From assembly GCA_910576655.1 (NCBI GenBank), contig CAJTJC010000005.1, forward strand, positions 48,835 through 112,834: DNA of 64,000 bases, written 5' to 3'. The stretch is from an uncultured Christensenella sp. (GTDB lineage: Bacteria; Bacillota; Clostridia; Christensenellales; Borkfalkiaceae). This document shows positions 16,700 to 25,062 of this stretch, piece by piece (positions within the stretch are counted from its first letter, which is position 1; every line of letters begins with the position of its first letter). A model generated the notes under the pieces. That model saw only the letters and a program-made list of their open reading frames with translations, was not told the origin of the DNA and ran no database searches. Both the position numbers and the translations under genes were made by a program.

Positions 16700-18369
16700 A
16701 AAAATAACAGATGTATCGCGTAAGCGCCCGCGAACGCCACCAAAAGCTGAACGATAAAGCACTTGACCGTAAATTTTAAGCCCGCCTCCTTGACAGACGC
16801 AGACAGCGCGCTTATGCACGCGGGGCTTAAAAGTATAAACGTGCTCATTGCGACCGCCTCGCCGAGACCGATACTGAATTCGGGTATCAGCATAGCCACC
16901 GTCGCCGCGACGTTTTCCTTTGCTATAAACCCGCATAGCGCGGAATAGGCAAGCCGCCAGTCGGTTATGCCCATGGGATAGAACAGCGGAAGAATTACCC
17001 TGCTTATATGCGCAAGCATGCTCTTATCCGCGCCGACGTACTCGAAGGTAAACGAAAAGTGCGAAAGCACCCAGCTTATAAGGCAAAACAGCGTAATGAT
17101 ACCCGCCACCTTTATTATAAACCCTTTGACGTAAAAATACAACTTTTTGGCGACCGTATTCAGAGCGGGAAAAATTATGGGCGTTACCTCGGAAAGCATA
17201 CCCTCCTTTTCGCCTTTGAGCATAAACGAAAACAGCAGCGAAATCGCAAGCCCCGCGAAGTAAAACAGCGTGATTACGGGAAAAGGATTGCGAAAAAGCG
17301 GCGACAGAAACGTAAGGAAAACGGGCAGCTTCGCCCCGCACGGTATAAACGGCAGCACCGCGATAGTGCGCTTTTGCGCGTTCTCGGTGGAATACCCGCG
17401 CGTGGTCATAATCGCCGCGGCGGTACAGCCGAAGCCCGAAATCAACGAAAACGCCGCCCTGCCCGAAAGGTTGACCTTTTCGAAAAGTCCGTCAGTCGCG
17501 AACGCGAGCGCGGAGGTAATTCCGCTTTCGTCCAAAAGCGTTAAAAACAGATACAGCACGGCAAGCTGAGGCACGAACGACAGCACCGACCCCGCGCCGC
17601 TGAGCAGCCCCTCGCAGACTAACGACGCAAGAATTTCGTTTTGCATTTTGCCGTAAATGAACCCGCCGAGCTTATCTACGACAAGCGTTTCGGTAAGCCC
17701 CTTCAAAAGCGCGCCGGGCATTATCGGGTGAAACGCCACGAAAAACATAAGCGCTATTGAAAATATAAAGAAGAACAGCGCAAAAAAACGGTTGTAAAAC
17801 AGTCGGTCCGCACGGCTGACGCCCTCGCGCCCCGCACTGTACGCCGAGGACAGCGGCACGGCGCACTTTTCGGCAGTAAAACGAACCCCGCCCTCGATTT
17901 CCTTTTTCAGTTGCTTTGGCGTGCAAGTGTACACGGGTATGCCGAGGCTTGCGGACAGCTTTTCCCTGTCCACCGTACCGCCGCGCCTTTTCAGCTGCCC
18001 GAGCTTTGTAAGGTACATAATTACGGGCTTGCCCGTTTCCGTCAAACGGCGCGTAAGATTAAGTCCGCTTTCCAGCGTAAGCGCGTCCGTCACATTGATT
18101 ATAAGGTCGGCGTTTTTTATTTCCTCCGCGGCGTTAATCTCTTCCATTGAATATGCAGTCATTGCGTACAGCCCCGGCGAATCGACGTAGGTTACTCCTC
18201 CGCTCGTCTTTTCAAATGCCGAGGTCGTAACGCCGTGGAAGTTGCCCGTTCTCAAATTGCTGCCCGTAAGCGAGTTGAAAAGCGTTGTCTTGCCTGCGTT
18301 GGGATTGCCTGCAAGCACCACGCGGCGGCGCGTGGCGGTATCTGTCGGATTTTTGATTTTTACTCGCAT
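16696..18369 (-). CDS. feoB: Short FeoB-type ferrous iron transporter
   Basis: The 557-residue protein has an N-terminal G domain (G1 GNPNAGKTT, G2 region NFHGVTT, G3 DSPG) followed by about eight membrane spans with the FeoB gate motifs in altered form: GFGCTAAAIMTTR where GCNVPA is usual, and PFIPCGAKLPV. It is shorter than typical FeoB (650-800). The G4 motif (NxxD) is replaced by TKLG, so guanine specificity is doubtful. The start follows GAGG and overlaps feoA by 10 bases. Fe(II) import through the cytoplasmic membrane is the expected role; another divalent metal is possible. Confidence 0.85.
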   Translation of the reverse strand: MRVKIKNPTDTATRRRVVLAGNPNAGKTTLFNSLTGSNLRTGNFHGVTTSAFEKTSGGVTYVDSPGLYAMTAYSMEEINAAEEIKNADLIINVTDALTLESGLNLTRRLTETGKPVIMYLTKLGQLKRRGGTVDREKLSASLGIPVYTCTPKQLKKEIEGGVRFTAEKCAVPLSSAYSAGREGVSRADRLFYNRFFALFFFIFSIALMFFVAFHPIMPGALLKGLTETLVVDKLGGFIYGKMQNEILASLVCEGLLSGAGSVLSFVPQLAVLYLFLTLLDESGITSALAFATDGLFEKVNLSGRAAFSLISGFGCTAAAIMTTRGYSTENAQKRTIAVLPFIPCGAKLPVFLTFLSPLFRNPFPVITLFYFAGLAISLLFSFMLKGEKEGMLSEVTPIIFPALNTVAKKLYFYVKGFIIKVAGIITLFCLISWVLSHFSFTFEYVGADKSMLAHISRVILPLFYPMGITDWRLAYSALCGFIAKENVAATVAMLIPEFSIGLGEAVAMSTFILLSPACISALSASVKEAGLKFTVKCFIVQLLVAFAGAYAIHLLFL

Positions 18370-18587
18370 TTTTCAACCTCAATACGCCTTGCAAGCGACG
18401 CCCTTATTCCAAGTCTTAGCGCGCCGCAGCCAATAAGCACGCTGCTTTTGAACAGCGAAAACGCAAGCACGGTAAACCTTTTGCCTGCGACTATCCCCAG
18501 CGAAGCAAGCCGCGCGGCGGCGCTGCCGGAAAGCGCGCTGCTTTTTATAATTCCGCTTTCACCTGCGGACAAATCAAAAACACTCAT
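18360..18587 (-). CDS. feoA: FeoA SH3-like protein
   Basis: The 75-residue SH3-like protein matches FeoA: 'ARLASLGIVAGKRFTVLAF', then a hydrophobic stretch and 'LRLGIRASLARRIEV'. FeoA associates with FeoB and is needed for Fe(II) uptake. Its ATG lies inside the 3' arm of a perfect 11-bp hairpin (18579-18606), so expression is probably limited by mRNA structure or by termination. Confidence 0.88.
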   Translation of the reverse strand: MSVFDLSAGESGIIKSSALSGSAAARLASLGIVAGKRFTVLAFSLFKSSVLIGCGALRLGIRASLARRIEVEKCE

Positions 18588-18606
18588 AGAATAACCTATG
18601 AGTGTT
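18579..18606 (-). terminator. Hairpin with T-run overlapping the feoA start codon
   Basis: On the minus strand AACACTCATAG, loop GTTATT, CTATGAGTGTT, then further Ts. It is 20 bases after the ileS stop and looks like its terminator, but the feoA ATG (18587-18585) is within the 3' arm. Confidence 0.6.
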
Positions 18607-18624
18607 ATTTTGAATTTAAACCTG

Positions 18625-21600
18625 TTATTTGGTTTTTGTAAGGTTTATAAGCGTAAGAGTTACCTTATCGCCGTTGACGTTCTGCTCGCGCGTGAAGCCG
18701 TCCGCTGCGCCCTCCTTGACGTATTCGGCAAGCACGTCGCCCGCGAACCCGCCTGCGGCAAGCACCTCGGCTGCCTTACCCTCGGCGATAAAGTAAACGC
18801 CTATTCTGTCGGTAACGTCGAAGCCCGCTTCCTTTCTCATATTCTGAATTTTTGAAACCAGCTCGCGTTCTACGCCCTCGAAAATCAGCTCGTCGGTAAG
18901 CGTCGCGTCCAGAGCAACGGTTATGCCCTTATCCTCGGCGGCAACGTAACCGCCCGTGCTTACGGTAAATATCTGCAAATCCTCTTCGGTAAGGGTTACG
19001 CCCTCGCCCGCTATTTCGTAACTGCCGCCGCCCTTGACCGCGTCAACCACCTCTTTTGCGTTGCAATTTGCAAGGAAAGCGGAAATTGCTCCCAGCTTTT
19101 TGCCGTACTTGGGACCAAGCGTCTTTAACTGAGGTTTAAGCTTATAGCCTATATATTTGTTTGCGTCAGTCGCGCATTCGAGCGTTTTAATATTCAGCTC
19201 GTCAAGCACGATAGCCTTGTCGTCCTCGGAAAGATTTACGTTGCCAGCGACAATGACCTTTGACAGCGGCTGTCTGTTTTTAAGATTGCCTGCGTTTCGC
19301 GCAGCTCTGCCGAGAACGACTATTTCGAGCACGCCGTCCATTCTCTCTTCGAGCTTTTTGTCGATATACTTTTTATCCGCCTCGGGGAACGGACAGAGGT
19401 GAACGCTTGCAGGCGCGTTTTTATAGAACGACGGAACCAGGTTACGGTAAATCATTTCCGATATAAAAGGCGTGTACGGCGCGGAAATTTTTGCAAGTGT
19501 GACGAGCACCGTATACAGCGTAGTGTACGCCGCCGCCTTGTCGTCCGTCATTTCCTTACCCCAGTACCTGTCGCGTCCGCGGCGGACGTACCAGTTTGAC
19601 AGCACGTCCACGAAATCGGCAAGCGCGCGCGCACTTTCGAAAATTTCGTAATTTTTCAGGCTTGTATCCGTCGCCGCCACAAGCGAGTTGAGCTTTGAAA
19701 GAATCCACTTATCCATAACGGTAAGCTTGCACTTGCTCAATTCGAACTTCGAGGGGTCGTACTTATCGATGTCGGCGTACAGCGTGAAGAAGGCGTAGGT
19801 ATTCCAAAGCGTGCCCATATACTTTCTCTGCGCCTCGGAAACGGTTTCCTCGGAAAAGCGCGAAGGCAGCCACGGCGCCGACGAGGTGTAAAAATACCAC
19901 CTAACGGCATCCGCGCCCTGCTTATCCAAAACAGACCACGGGTCTACTACGTTGCCCTTATGCTTTGACATTTTTATGCCGTTTTTATCGTTGACGTGCC
20001 CTAAAACTATACAGTTTTTAAACGGCGCTTTGCCGAAAAGTATGGTATTGATTACAAGCAGAACGTAGAACCAGCCTCTCGTCTGGTCGACCGCCTCGGA
20101 AATGAAATCCGCGGGGAAGGTCTGCGCAAACAAATCCTCGTTTTCAAACGGGTAGTGGTACTGCGCAAACGGCATCGAGCCGGAGTCGAACCAGCAGTCG
20201 ATAACCTCGTGAGTGCGCTTCATTGTACCGCCGCACTTGCCGCACTTACATTCCAGCGTATCGACGTAAGGGCGGTGCAGCTCTATATCGGCGTTGTCGG
20301 GCAGACCGCATTTTTTCTTTAATTCCGCTTTCGAGCCCATTACCTCTATTTCGCCGCAGTCGGGACAGACCCAGACGGGCAGCGGCGTGCCCCAGTATCT
20401 GTCGCGGGAAAGACCCCAGTCGATTACGTTTTCAAGGAAATTGCCCATTCTGCCCTCTTTAATGGTGTCGGGCATCCAGTTGACCGAGCGGTTTGCGGCG
20501 ATTATTTCGTCCTTTACCTTCGTGACTTGCACGAACCAGCTCGATTTTGCGTAGTACAGAAGCGGCGTATCGCAGCGCCAGCAGTGCGGGTAATCGTGCT
20601 CGAAGGGCAGAACCTTGAACATAAGCCCCTTATTTTCGAGCATTTCGAGAATAATTTTATCGGCCTTTTTCGCAAAAATCCCGTCAAGCTCGGCAAACCT
20701 CGAATCAAAGCAGCCCTTCTCGTTGACAAGCTGAATTACGGGCAGACCGTAACGCTTGCCGACCTTATAGTCGTCCTCGCCGAACGCAGGCGCAATGTGT
20801 ACGACGCCCGTACCGTCGCCCATGGTGACGTAGCCGTCGCAAACGACGTAGTGCGCTTTTTGCGGCGCGTTGGCGGGAGAAATCCGCTTTATTTCCTCCG
20901 AGGTCTGCGAAAAGAGAGGCTCGTATTCAAGCCCTTCCCATTCTTTGCCAGCCTTTTTTTCGAGAACGGTATATTCCTCGAAAAAGCTTCCGACAAGCGC
21001 TTCGGCAAGTATATACTTTACGCCGTCGGACTCTATTTTAACGTACGGCTCGTCGGGGTTCATACAAAGCGCGGCGTTGGAGGGAAGCGTCCAGGGCGTG
21101 GTAGTCCAGGCGAGAATGTACTCGTCCTTTTTACCCTTGACCTTAAAGCGCGCGACTGCGGAATTTTCCTTAACCTTTTTATAGCCCTGCGCAACCTCGT
21201 GCGAGGAAAGCGCCGTTCCGCAGCGCGGACAGTAGGGCACGATTTTGTGCCCCTTGTAAAGCAGTCCCTTTTTGTGCATTTCCTTTAACGCCCACCACTC
21301 CGACTCGATATACTTGTCGTCGTAGGTAATATAGGGATTGTCCATGTCGACCCAGTAGCCGACCGCCTCGGACATTCTTTCCCATTCGCCCTTATACTTC
21401 CAGACAGACTGCTTGCACTGCTTGATAAACGGCTCTATGCCGTATTCCTCAATCTGCTCCTTGCCGTCGAGACCGAGCGATTTTTCAACCTCGAGCTCTA
21501 CGGGCAGACCGTGGGTATCCCAGCCCGCTTTCCTTAAAACGTGCTTGCCCTTCATAGTCTGATAGCGCGGTATAATGTCCTTCATAACGCGCGTTAAAAT

Positions 21601-21774
21601 ATGCCCTATATGCGGCTTTCCGTTTGCCGTGGGGGGACCGTCGTAAAACGAGAATTCTTCCCCGCCCTCGTTTTTGCCGACGCTGCTTTCGAAAATACCG
21701 TTCTGCTTCCAGAACTCTATAATTTCCTTTTCGCGCTCGACAAAGTTTAAAGAAGTATCAACCTTTTTGTACAT
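18625..21774 (-). CDS. ileS: Isoleucyl-tRNA synthetase, eukaryote-like type 2
   Basis: The 1049-residue class I synthetase has the HIGH motif (NGKPHIGHIL, residues ~52-61), CP1 editing domain, KMSKHKGN catalytic loop near residue 595 and an anticodon-binding C-terminal region. Opening residues (LNFVEREKEIIEFW) and length are those of the IleS2 class, related to eukaryotic and archaeal enzymes; this class is generally less sensitive to mupirocin, which is family knowledge and not shown here. GGAG precedes the ATG. A T-box leader controls it. Confidence 0.95.
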   Translation of the reverse strand: MYKKVDTSLNFVEREKEIIEFWKQNGIFESSVGKNEGGEEFSFYDGPPTANGKPHIGHILTRVMKDIIPRYQTMKGKHVLRKAGWDTHGLPVELEVEKSLGLDGKEQIEEYGIEPFIKQCKQSVWKYKGEWERMSEAVGYWVDMDNPYITYDDKYIESEWWALKEMHKKGLLYKGHKIVPYCPRCGTALSSHEVAQGYKKVKENSAVARFKVKGKKDEYILAWTTTPWTLPSNAALCMNPDEPYVKIESDGVKYILAEALVGSFFEEYTVLEKKAGKEWEGLEYEPLFSQTSEEIKRISPANAPQKAHYVVCDGYVTMGDGTGVVHIAPAFGEDDYKVGKRYGLPVIQLVNEKGCFDSRFAELDGIFAKKADKIILEMLENKGLMFKVLPFEHDYPHCWRCDTPLLYYAKSSWFVQVTKVKDEIIAANRSVNWMPDTIKEGRMGNFLENVIDWGLSRDRYWGTPLPVWVCPDCGEIEVMGSKAELKKKCGLPDNADIELHRPYVDTLECKCGKCGGTMKRTHEVIDCWFDSGSMPFAQYHYPFENEDLFAQTFPADFISEAVDQTRGWFYVLLVINTILFGKAPFKNCIVLGHVNDKNGIKMSKHKGNVVDPWSVLDKQGADAVRWYFYTSSAPWLPSRFSEETVSEAQRKYMGTLWNTYAFFTLYADIDKYDPSKFELSKCKLTVMDKWILSKLNSLVAATDTSLKNYEIFESARALADFVDVLSNWYVRRGRDRYWGKEMTDDKAAAYTTLYTVLVTLAKISAPYTPFISEMIYRNLVPSFYKNAPASVHLCPFPEADKKYIDKKLEERMDGVLEIVVLGRAARNAGNLKNRQPLSKVIVAGNVNLSEDDKAIVLDELNIKTLECATDANKYIGYKLKPQLKTLGPKYGKKLGAISAFLANCNAKEVVDAVKGGGSYEIAGEGVTLTEEDLQIFTVSTGGYVAAEDKGITVALDATLTDELIFEGVERELVSKIQNMRKEAGFDVTDRIGVYFIAEGKAAEVLAAGGFAGDVLAEYVKEGAADGFTREQNVNGDKVTLTLINLTKTK

Positions 21775-21791
21775 AAAAACTCCTTAGCTTT

Positions 21792-22035
21792 TATTTATAA
21801 AAAAAAGATGCCCAAATCATTTTGGACACCGAAAGTGCTTATAAACCACCAAAACAAACCGACATTTGTTGTAACTTGTAACGGGTTACAAATCCGCGCA
21901 AAACTACTCGGCGCCGTAGGCCTTTCGCAATGCGGGCTGAAAGGTGATAGACCGAATGCCTGCTTGCTTTCTCACACCAACCGAAAGCTCTCTGAAAAGC
22001 GCAGTAAAAAGCCGTTGTCCTTTGTCATAGCCTTT
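21792..22035 (-). ncRNA. T-box riboswitch leader of ileS (AUC specifier)
   Basis: On the minus strand the 5' part shows the Stem I hallmarks: AGAGAG (21993-21988), the distal loop GGTTGGTG, and an ATC (Ile) specifier at 21948-21946 in the context TCTATCACC. The 3' part has TTGGTGGTTTATAAGC as a T-box antiterminator sequence with the UGGU that pairs with the uncharged tRNA NCCA end, followed by CTTTCGGTGTCC. A terminator (21799-21830) precedes ileS. Uncharged tRNA-Ile would allow read-through. The stretch 21775-22098 has no gene. Confidence 0.8.
21799..21830 (-). terminator. T-box regulated terminator before ileS
   Basis: GGTGTCCAAA pairs with TTTGGGCATC (two G-U pairs) around loop ATGA, followed by eight Ts on the minus strand. 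Confidence 0.85.
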
Positions 22036-22051
22036 AATAAATTGTAAGTTA

Positions 22052-22080
22052 ATTATATTAGATAAATACCGAAAAGTAAA
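22052..22080 (-). promoter_or_regulatory. Promoter of the ileS T-box leader
   Basis: TTTACT (22080-22075), 17 bases, TATAAT (22057-22052), directly upstream of Stem I. Confidence 0.5.
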
Positions 22081-22098
22081 GCAAATTGAAACAAAAAT

Positions 22099-23112
22099 TT
22101 ATTTTAACGGTATCTGGGCGCAGGCGTTCAGCGTCATATCCGCAAAATTACCCGCACGGTACTGAACGAGCCCCTCCGCCGCTATCATTGCGGCGTTGTC
22201 CGTACAGTACTTCTTTTCGGGAAGAATAAGCCGCAGCCCCGCCTTGCTACATTCCGATTGCAAATGCGCGCGCAGATAATCGTTGGCGGCAACCCCGCCG
22301 CCGACAGTCACCGTATTTACGCCGAGCGCCGCCGCGCTGTCCACGGTTTTTTTAATAAGCGGGTCTATCGCCGTTTTCTGAAAAGACGCCGCAACGTCCT
22401 CTCTTTTAACCTCGCCGCCCTTTTGCTCGGCATTGTGACAGTAGTTGATTACCGCGGTTTTAAGCCCGCTGTACGAAAACGCGCTGCCGCGAATAAGCGG
22501 CGACGGGAATTTTATGCCTGCGCTGCCGCTTTCGGCAAGACGCTGTACGTTGGGTCCGCCGGGATAAGGCAGTCCGAGAATACGCGCAACCTTGTCGAAC
22601 GCTTCGCCGACGGCGTCGTCGGTAGTAGAACAAAGCACGTCGAACTCGGTAAAAGCTTTAACGTGAATTACCGCGGTATGACCGCCGCTTGCAAGCAGCG
22701 TCACGTAGGGCGGGTTAAGCGCGCCGTCGGTAAGGTACGCCGCCGACAGATGTCCGCGGATATGGTTTACCGCGATAAGCGGCACCTTTAAGGCGTACGC
22801 AAGCGACTTTGCAAACGACAGCCCCACAAGCAACGCGCCTAAAAGCCCCGCGCCGTAGGTTACGGCGACCGCGTCTAAGTCGCGCAAGTCCACACCCGCC
22901 TCAGCTATCGCCTGCTTTACCGCCTCGTCCACCGCCTCGGTGTGCGCGCGCGAGGCAATTTCAGGTACGACCCCGCCGTATTTTGCCTGTTCGGCAGCGG
23001 AAGAAAAAATAATGTTCGACAAAAGCTGTCTGCCGCGAATTACCGCGGCAGACGTTTCGTCACAACTCGATTCGATTCCTAAAATTACAGGATTTTCTTT
23101 TATCTTATACAT
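22099..23112 (-). CDS. tsaD: tRNA N6-adenosine threonylcarbamoyltransferase
   Basis: The 337-residue ASKHA-fold protein opens with the TsaD signature GIESSCDETSAAV and carries the metal-binding HIRGH pair (residues ~111-115) and 'LLASGGHT'. With TsaB and TsaE it transfers threonylcarbamoyl to A37 of ANN-decoding tRNAs, an essential cytosolic modification. Normal length. It follows prfB by 39 bases and is probably cotranscribed with it; tsaB and tsaE are not in the window. Confidence 0.96.
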   Translation of the reverse strand: MYKIKENPVILGIESSCDETSAAVIRGRQLLSNIIFSSAAEQAKYGGVVPEIASRAHTEAVDEAVKQAIAEAGVDLRDLDAVAVTYGAGLLGALLVGLSFAKSLAYALKVPLIAVNHIRGHLSAAYLTDGALNPPYVTLLASGGHTAVIHVKAFTEFDVLCSTTDDAVGEAFDKVARILGLPYPGGPNVQRLAESGSAGIKFPSPLIRGSAFSYSGLKTAVINYCHNAEQKGGEVKREDVAASFQKTAIDPLIKKTVDSAAALGVNTVTVGGGVAANDYLRAHLQSECSKAGLRLILPEKKYCTDNAAMIAAEGLVQYRAGNFADMTLNACAQIPLK

Positions 23113-23151
23113 ACCGCTAATTAGTCTGCGCCGCTTATCTGCCGTGCGCGG

Positions 23152-24252
23152 TTAGATAGTTTTCTTTAAGTAATCTATAATAAAGCCCTGAATATCCCCG
23201 TCCATAACCGCCTGCACGTTGGAATTTTCGTAACCGGTGCGGTGGTCTTTGACAAGCGTATAAGGGCAGAACACGTACGAGCGTATCTGACTGCCCCATT
23301 CTATTTTTTTAATTTCGCCCTTTATGGCGGCATCCGCGGCCTCGCGTTCGGCAATCTGCCTTTCGATAAGCTTTGCGCGCAGATACTGGAACGCCATTTC
23401 CTTGTTTTGAAGCTGGCTGCGCTCGTTCTGACAAGTTACGACTATACCCGTAGGAAAATGGGTTATTCGTATTGCGGTTTCGGTTTTATTGACCTTCTGA
23501 CCGCCCGCGCCCGAAGAGCGGTAAACGTCGATACGTATATCCTCATCGCGGATTTCAACGTCCTTTTCGTCGTCAACCTCTGGCATGACTTCAAGCGATG
23601 CAAACGATGTGTGTCTGCGCTTGTTTGAATCGAACGGTGAAATTCTTACAAGACGGTGAACACCCTTCTCCGCCTTTAAAAAGCCGTACGCGTTTTCGCC
23701 CTCTACGCGGAAGGAAACACTTTTCAGCCCCGCCTCGTCGCCGTTCTCAAAATCGAGCTCGGTTACCTTGAAGCCAGCACGCTCGCAATAGCGCGTATAC
23801 ATTCTGTACAGCATACCCGTCCAGTCGCAAGCCTCGGTGCCGCCAGCGCCCGAGTGTAGATTGAGTATTGCGTTGTTGGCGTCGTATTCGCCGCGCAACA
23901 GCGCACGGATACGCATCTGATCTATATCCTCGTCGGCTAACGAAATCATACTTTCCAGCTCGGGAATAAGGCTTTCGTCGTCCGCCTCTTCGATTAAGTC
24001 GATAAACGCAAACGCGTCTGCAAGGGCAGCCGCACCCTTTTCGTAAGAGCGTATTTTATTTTCAACAGCCGAAATTTCCCTGCCGACTCTCTTCGACTTT
24101 TCCAAGTCCTGCCAGACTGCGGGGTCTTCCTGCTCTTTTTTAAGCTCATCTAATTTTGCGCCGAGATTTTCTATATCAAGCGCATATTTCGCTTCTGCAA
24201 GCGTGTCTGAAAGGCTTTTAAGCCTTAAACGATAGTCATCTGCCTTAAACAT
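23152..24252 (-). CDS. prfB: Peptide chain release factor 2, without programmed frameshift
   Basis: The 366-residue protein is full length in one continuous frame. It has the RF2 stop-codon recognition tripeptide SPF (in RISPFDSNKR) and the peptidyl-hydrolase loop GGQ (SSGAGGQKVNKTE). Most bacterial prfB genes need a +1 frameshift at an internal UGA near codon 25; here the N-terminal coiled coil reads straight through without one, so autoregulation by UGA is absent. Confidence 0.95.
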   Translation of the reverse strand: MFKADDYRLRLKSLSDTLAEAKYALDIENLGAKLDELKKEQEDPAVWQDLEKSKRVGREISAVENKIRSYEKGAAALADAFAFIDLIEEADDESLIPELESMISLADEDIDQMRIRALLRGEYDANNAILNLHSGAGGTEACDWTGMLYRMYTRYCERAGFKVTELDFENGDEAGLKSVSFRVEGENAYGFLKAEKGVHRLVRISPFDSNKRRHTSFASLEVMPEVDDEKDVEIRDEDIRIDVYRSSGAGGQKVNKTETAIRITHFPTGIVVTCQNERSQLQNKEMAFQYLRAKLIERQIAEREAADAAIKGEIKKIEWGSQIRSYVFCPYTLVKDHRTGYENSNVQAVMDGDIQGFIIDYLKKTI

Positions 24253-24333
24253 AAATAAACGTTCCGTTTAATCAATATATCTTAATGTGGTTACCGTAAT
24301 AACGGCTTTAATCAAATCAATCATGAATTTAAA

Positions 24334-24771
24334 TTACAGCAAATAATAGCCTATCAAAAAGCCTGCTATAACGGCAACAATCATTACCGGTATCATTATC
24401 ATCATTGCTTTTTTCTTGTTTTGCTGCCTGTTGTTAAACGCTTCCTCGCTTGAATTTCCGTCGAATAAAAAAGGATTACCCATAAAAGGATTGAGCTTTG
24501 CAGCGCCAGAAACTTCTATGTCCTCTTCTCCTGCCGGAATCGTATAGCAATCGTTACAATAACCTTTACTCATTTTGTCGTAAATAGCAAACAGCTTTAA
24601 GCTTTCGTTGCCGATTTCATAGGTTGCACATTCTTTGTTTTTAAGCTTGCCTAAAAGTCTGCACGGTATGCCGTTTATATTAGTATCGCCGTTTGCGTCC
24701 TCAATATAAATTTTGACCTTTCCGAGACAACCTGCGAACGCTTTTCTTCTTTTAACTGTTAAATTTCTCAT
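24334..24771 (-). CDS. Tail-anchored protein of unknown function
   Basis: The start is set at 24771 because GAGGGA lies just before that ATG. The 145-residue product has a beta-rich cytosolic part with four cysteines (among them CNDC), a flexible middle and a single C-terminal membrane span (~122-143) with almost nothing after it, the layout of a tail-anchored protein. I do not recognise a family. It stands alone between prfB and a 290-base non-coding stretch. Confidence 0.65.
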   Translation of the reverse strand: MRNLTVKRRKAFAGCLGKVKIYIEDANGDTNINGIPCRLLGKLKNKECATYEIGNESLKLFAIYDKMSKGYCNDCYTIPAGEEDIEVSGAAKLNPFMGNPFLFDGNSSEEAFNNRQQNKKKAMMIMIPVMIVAVIAGFLIGYYLL

Positions 24772-25062
24772 ATTTCCCTCTAAATTAATTTGTAAAACTT
24801 TGGAGAAGCGAGTAAGACAAAGCATTGTCTAAAACGCAAAAAATTGGTACTTCAAATGAATTGTGTCGCAAGCAAAACCATGCTTTTGCGCAGCGCAACT
24901 CAATTTGTGCATACCCGCACTCACTACGTAGCTTGCGTAGTAGCAGTGTGAATGCTTTCAATTATATATTTGTGTGCCCTCAATGATTGCAAGCAGAGCG
25001 TCAGAGCCGCTGAAAATCACGAAATTTATTGACATATTCGAACGTCAATAAATTTGTGAACT
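24772..25062. other. Structured non-coding stretch with inverted repeats
   Basis: About 290 bases without a convincing frame. It contains AGACAA/TTGTCT (near 24823-24839), an imperfect inverted repeat around 24918-24952 (CACT.ACTACG ... CGTAGT..AGTG), and a perfect 12-bp one at 25022-25055. No T-run typical of a terminator is seen. It could be an intergenic repeat element or a small RNA. Confidence 0.4.
25018..25058. repeat. Perfect 12-bp inverted repeat downstream of secA
   Basis: AAATTTATTGAC (25022-25033) and GTCAATAAATTT (25044-25055) with a 10-base loop; CAC/GTG extends it after a one-base bulge. It begins just past the secA stop codon and may stabilise or end its mRNA. Confidence 0.7.

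Noticed and set aside
15878..16936. RluA start at 16936 giving 352 residues
   Set aside because: The extra N-terminus is read from within feoB in another frame; the ATGA-coupled ATG at 16699 gives the normal family length.
25018..25058. Inverted repeat as the end of an insertion sequence
   Set aside because: No transposase, no second copy and no target-site duplication in the window.
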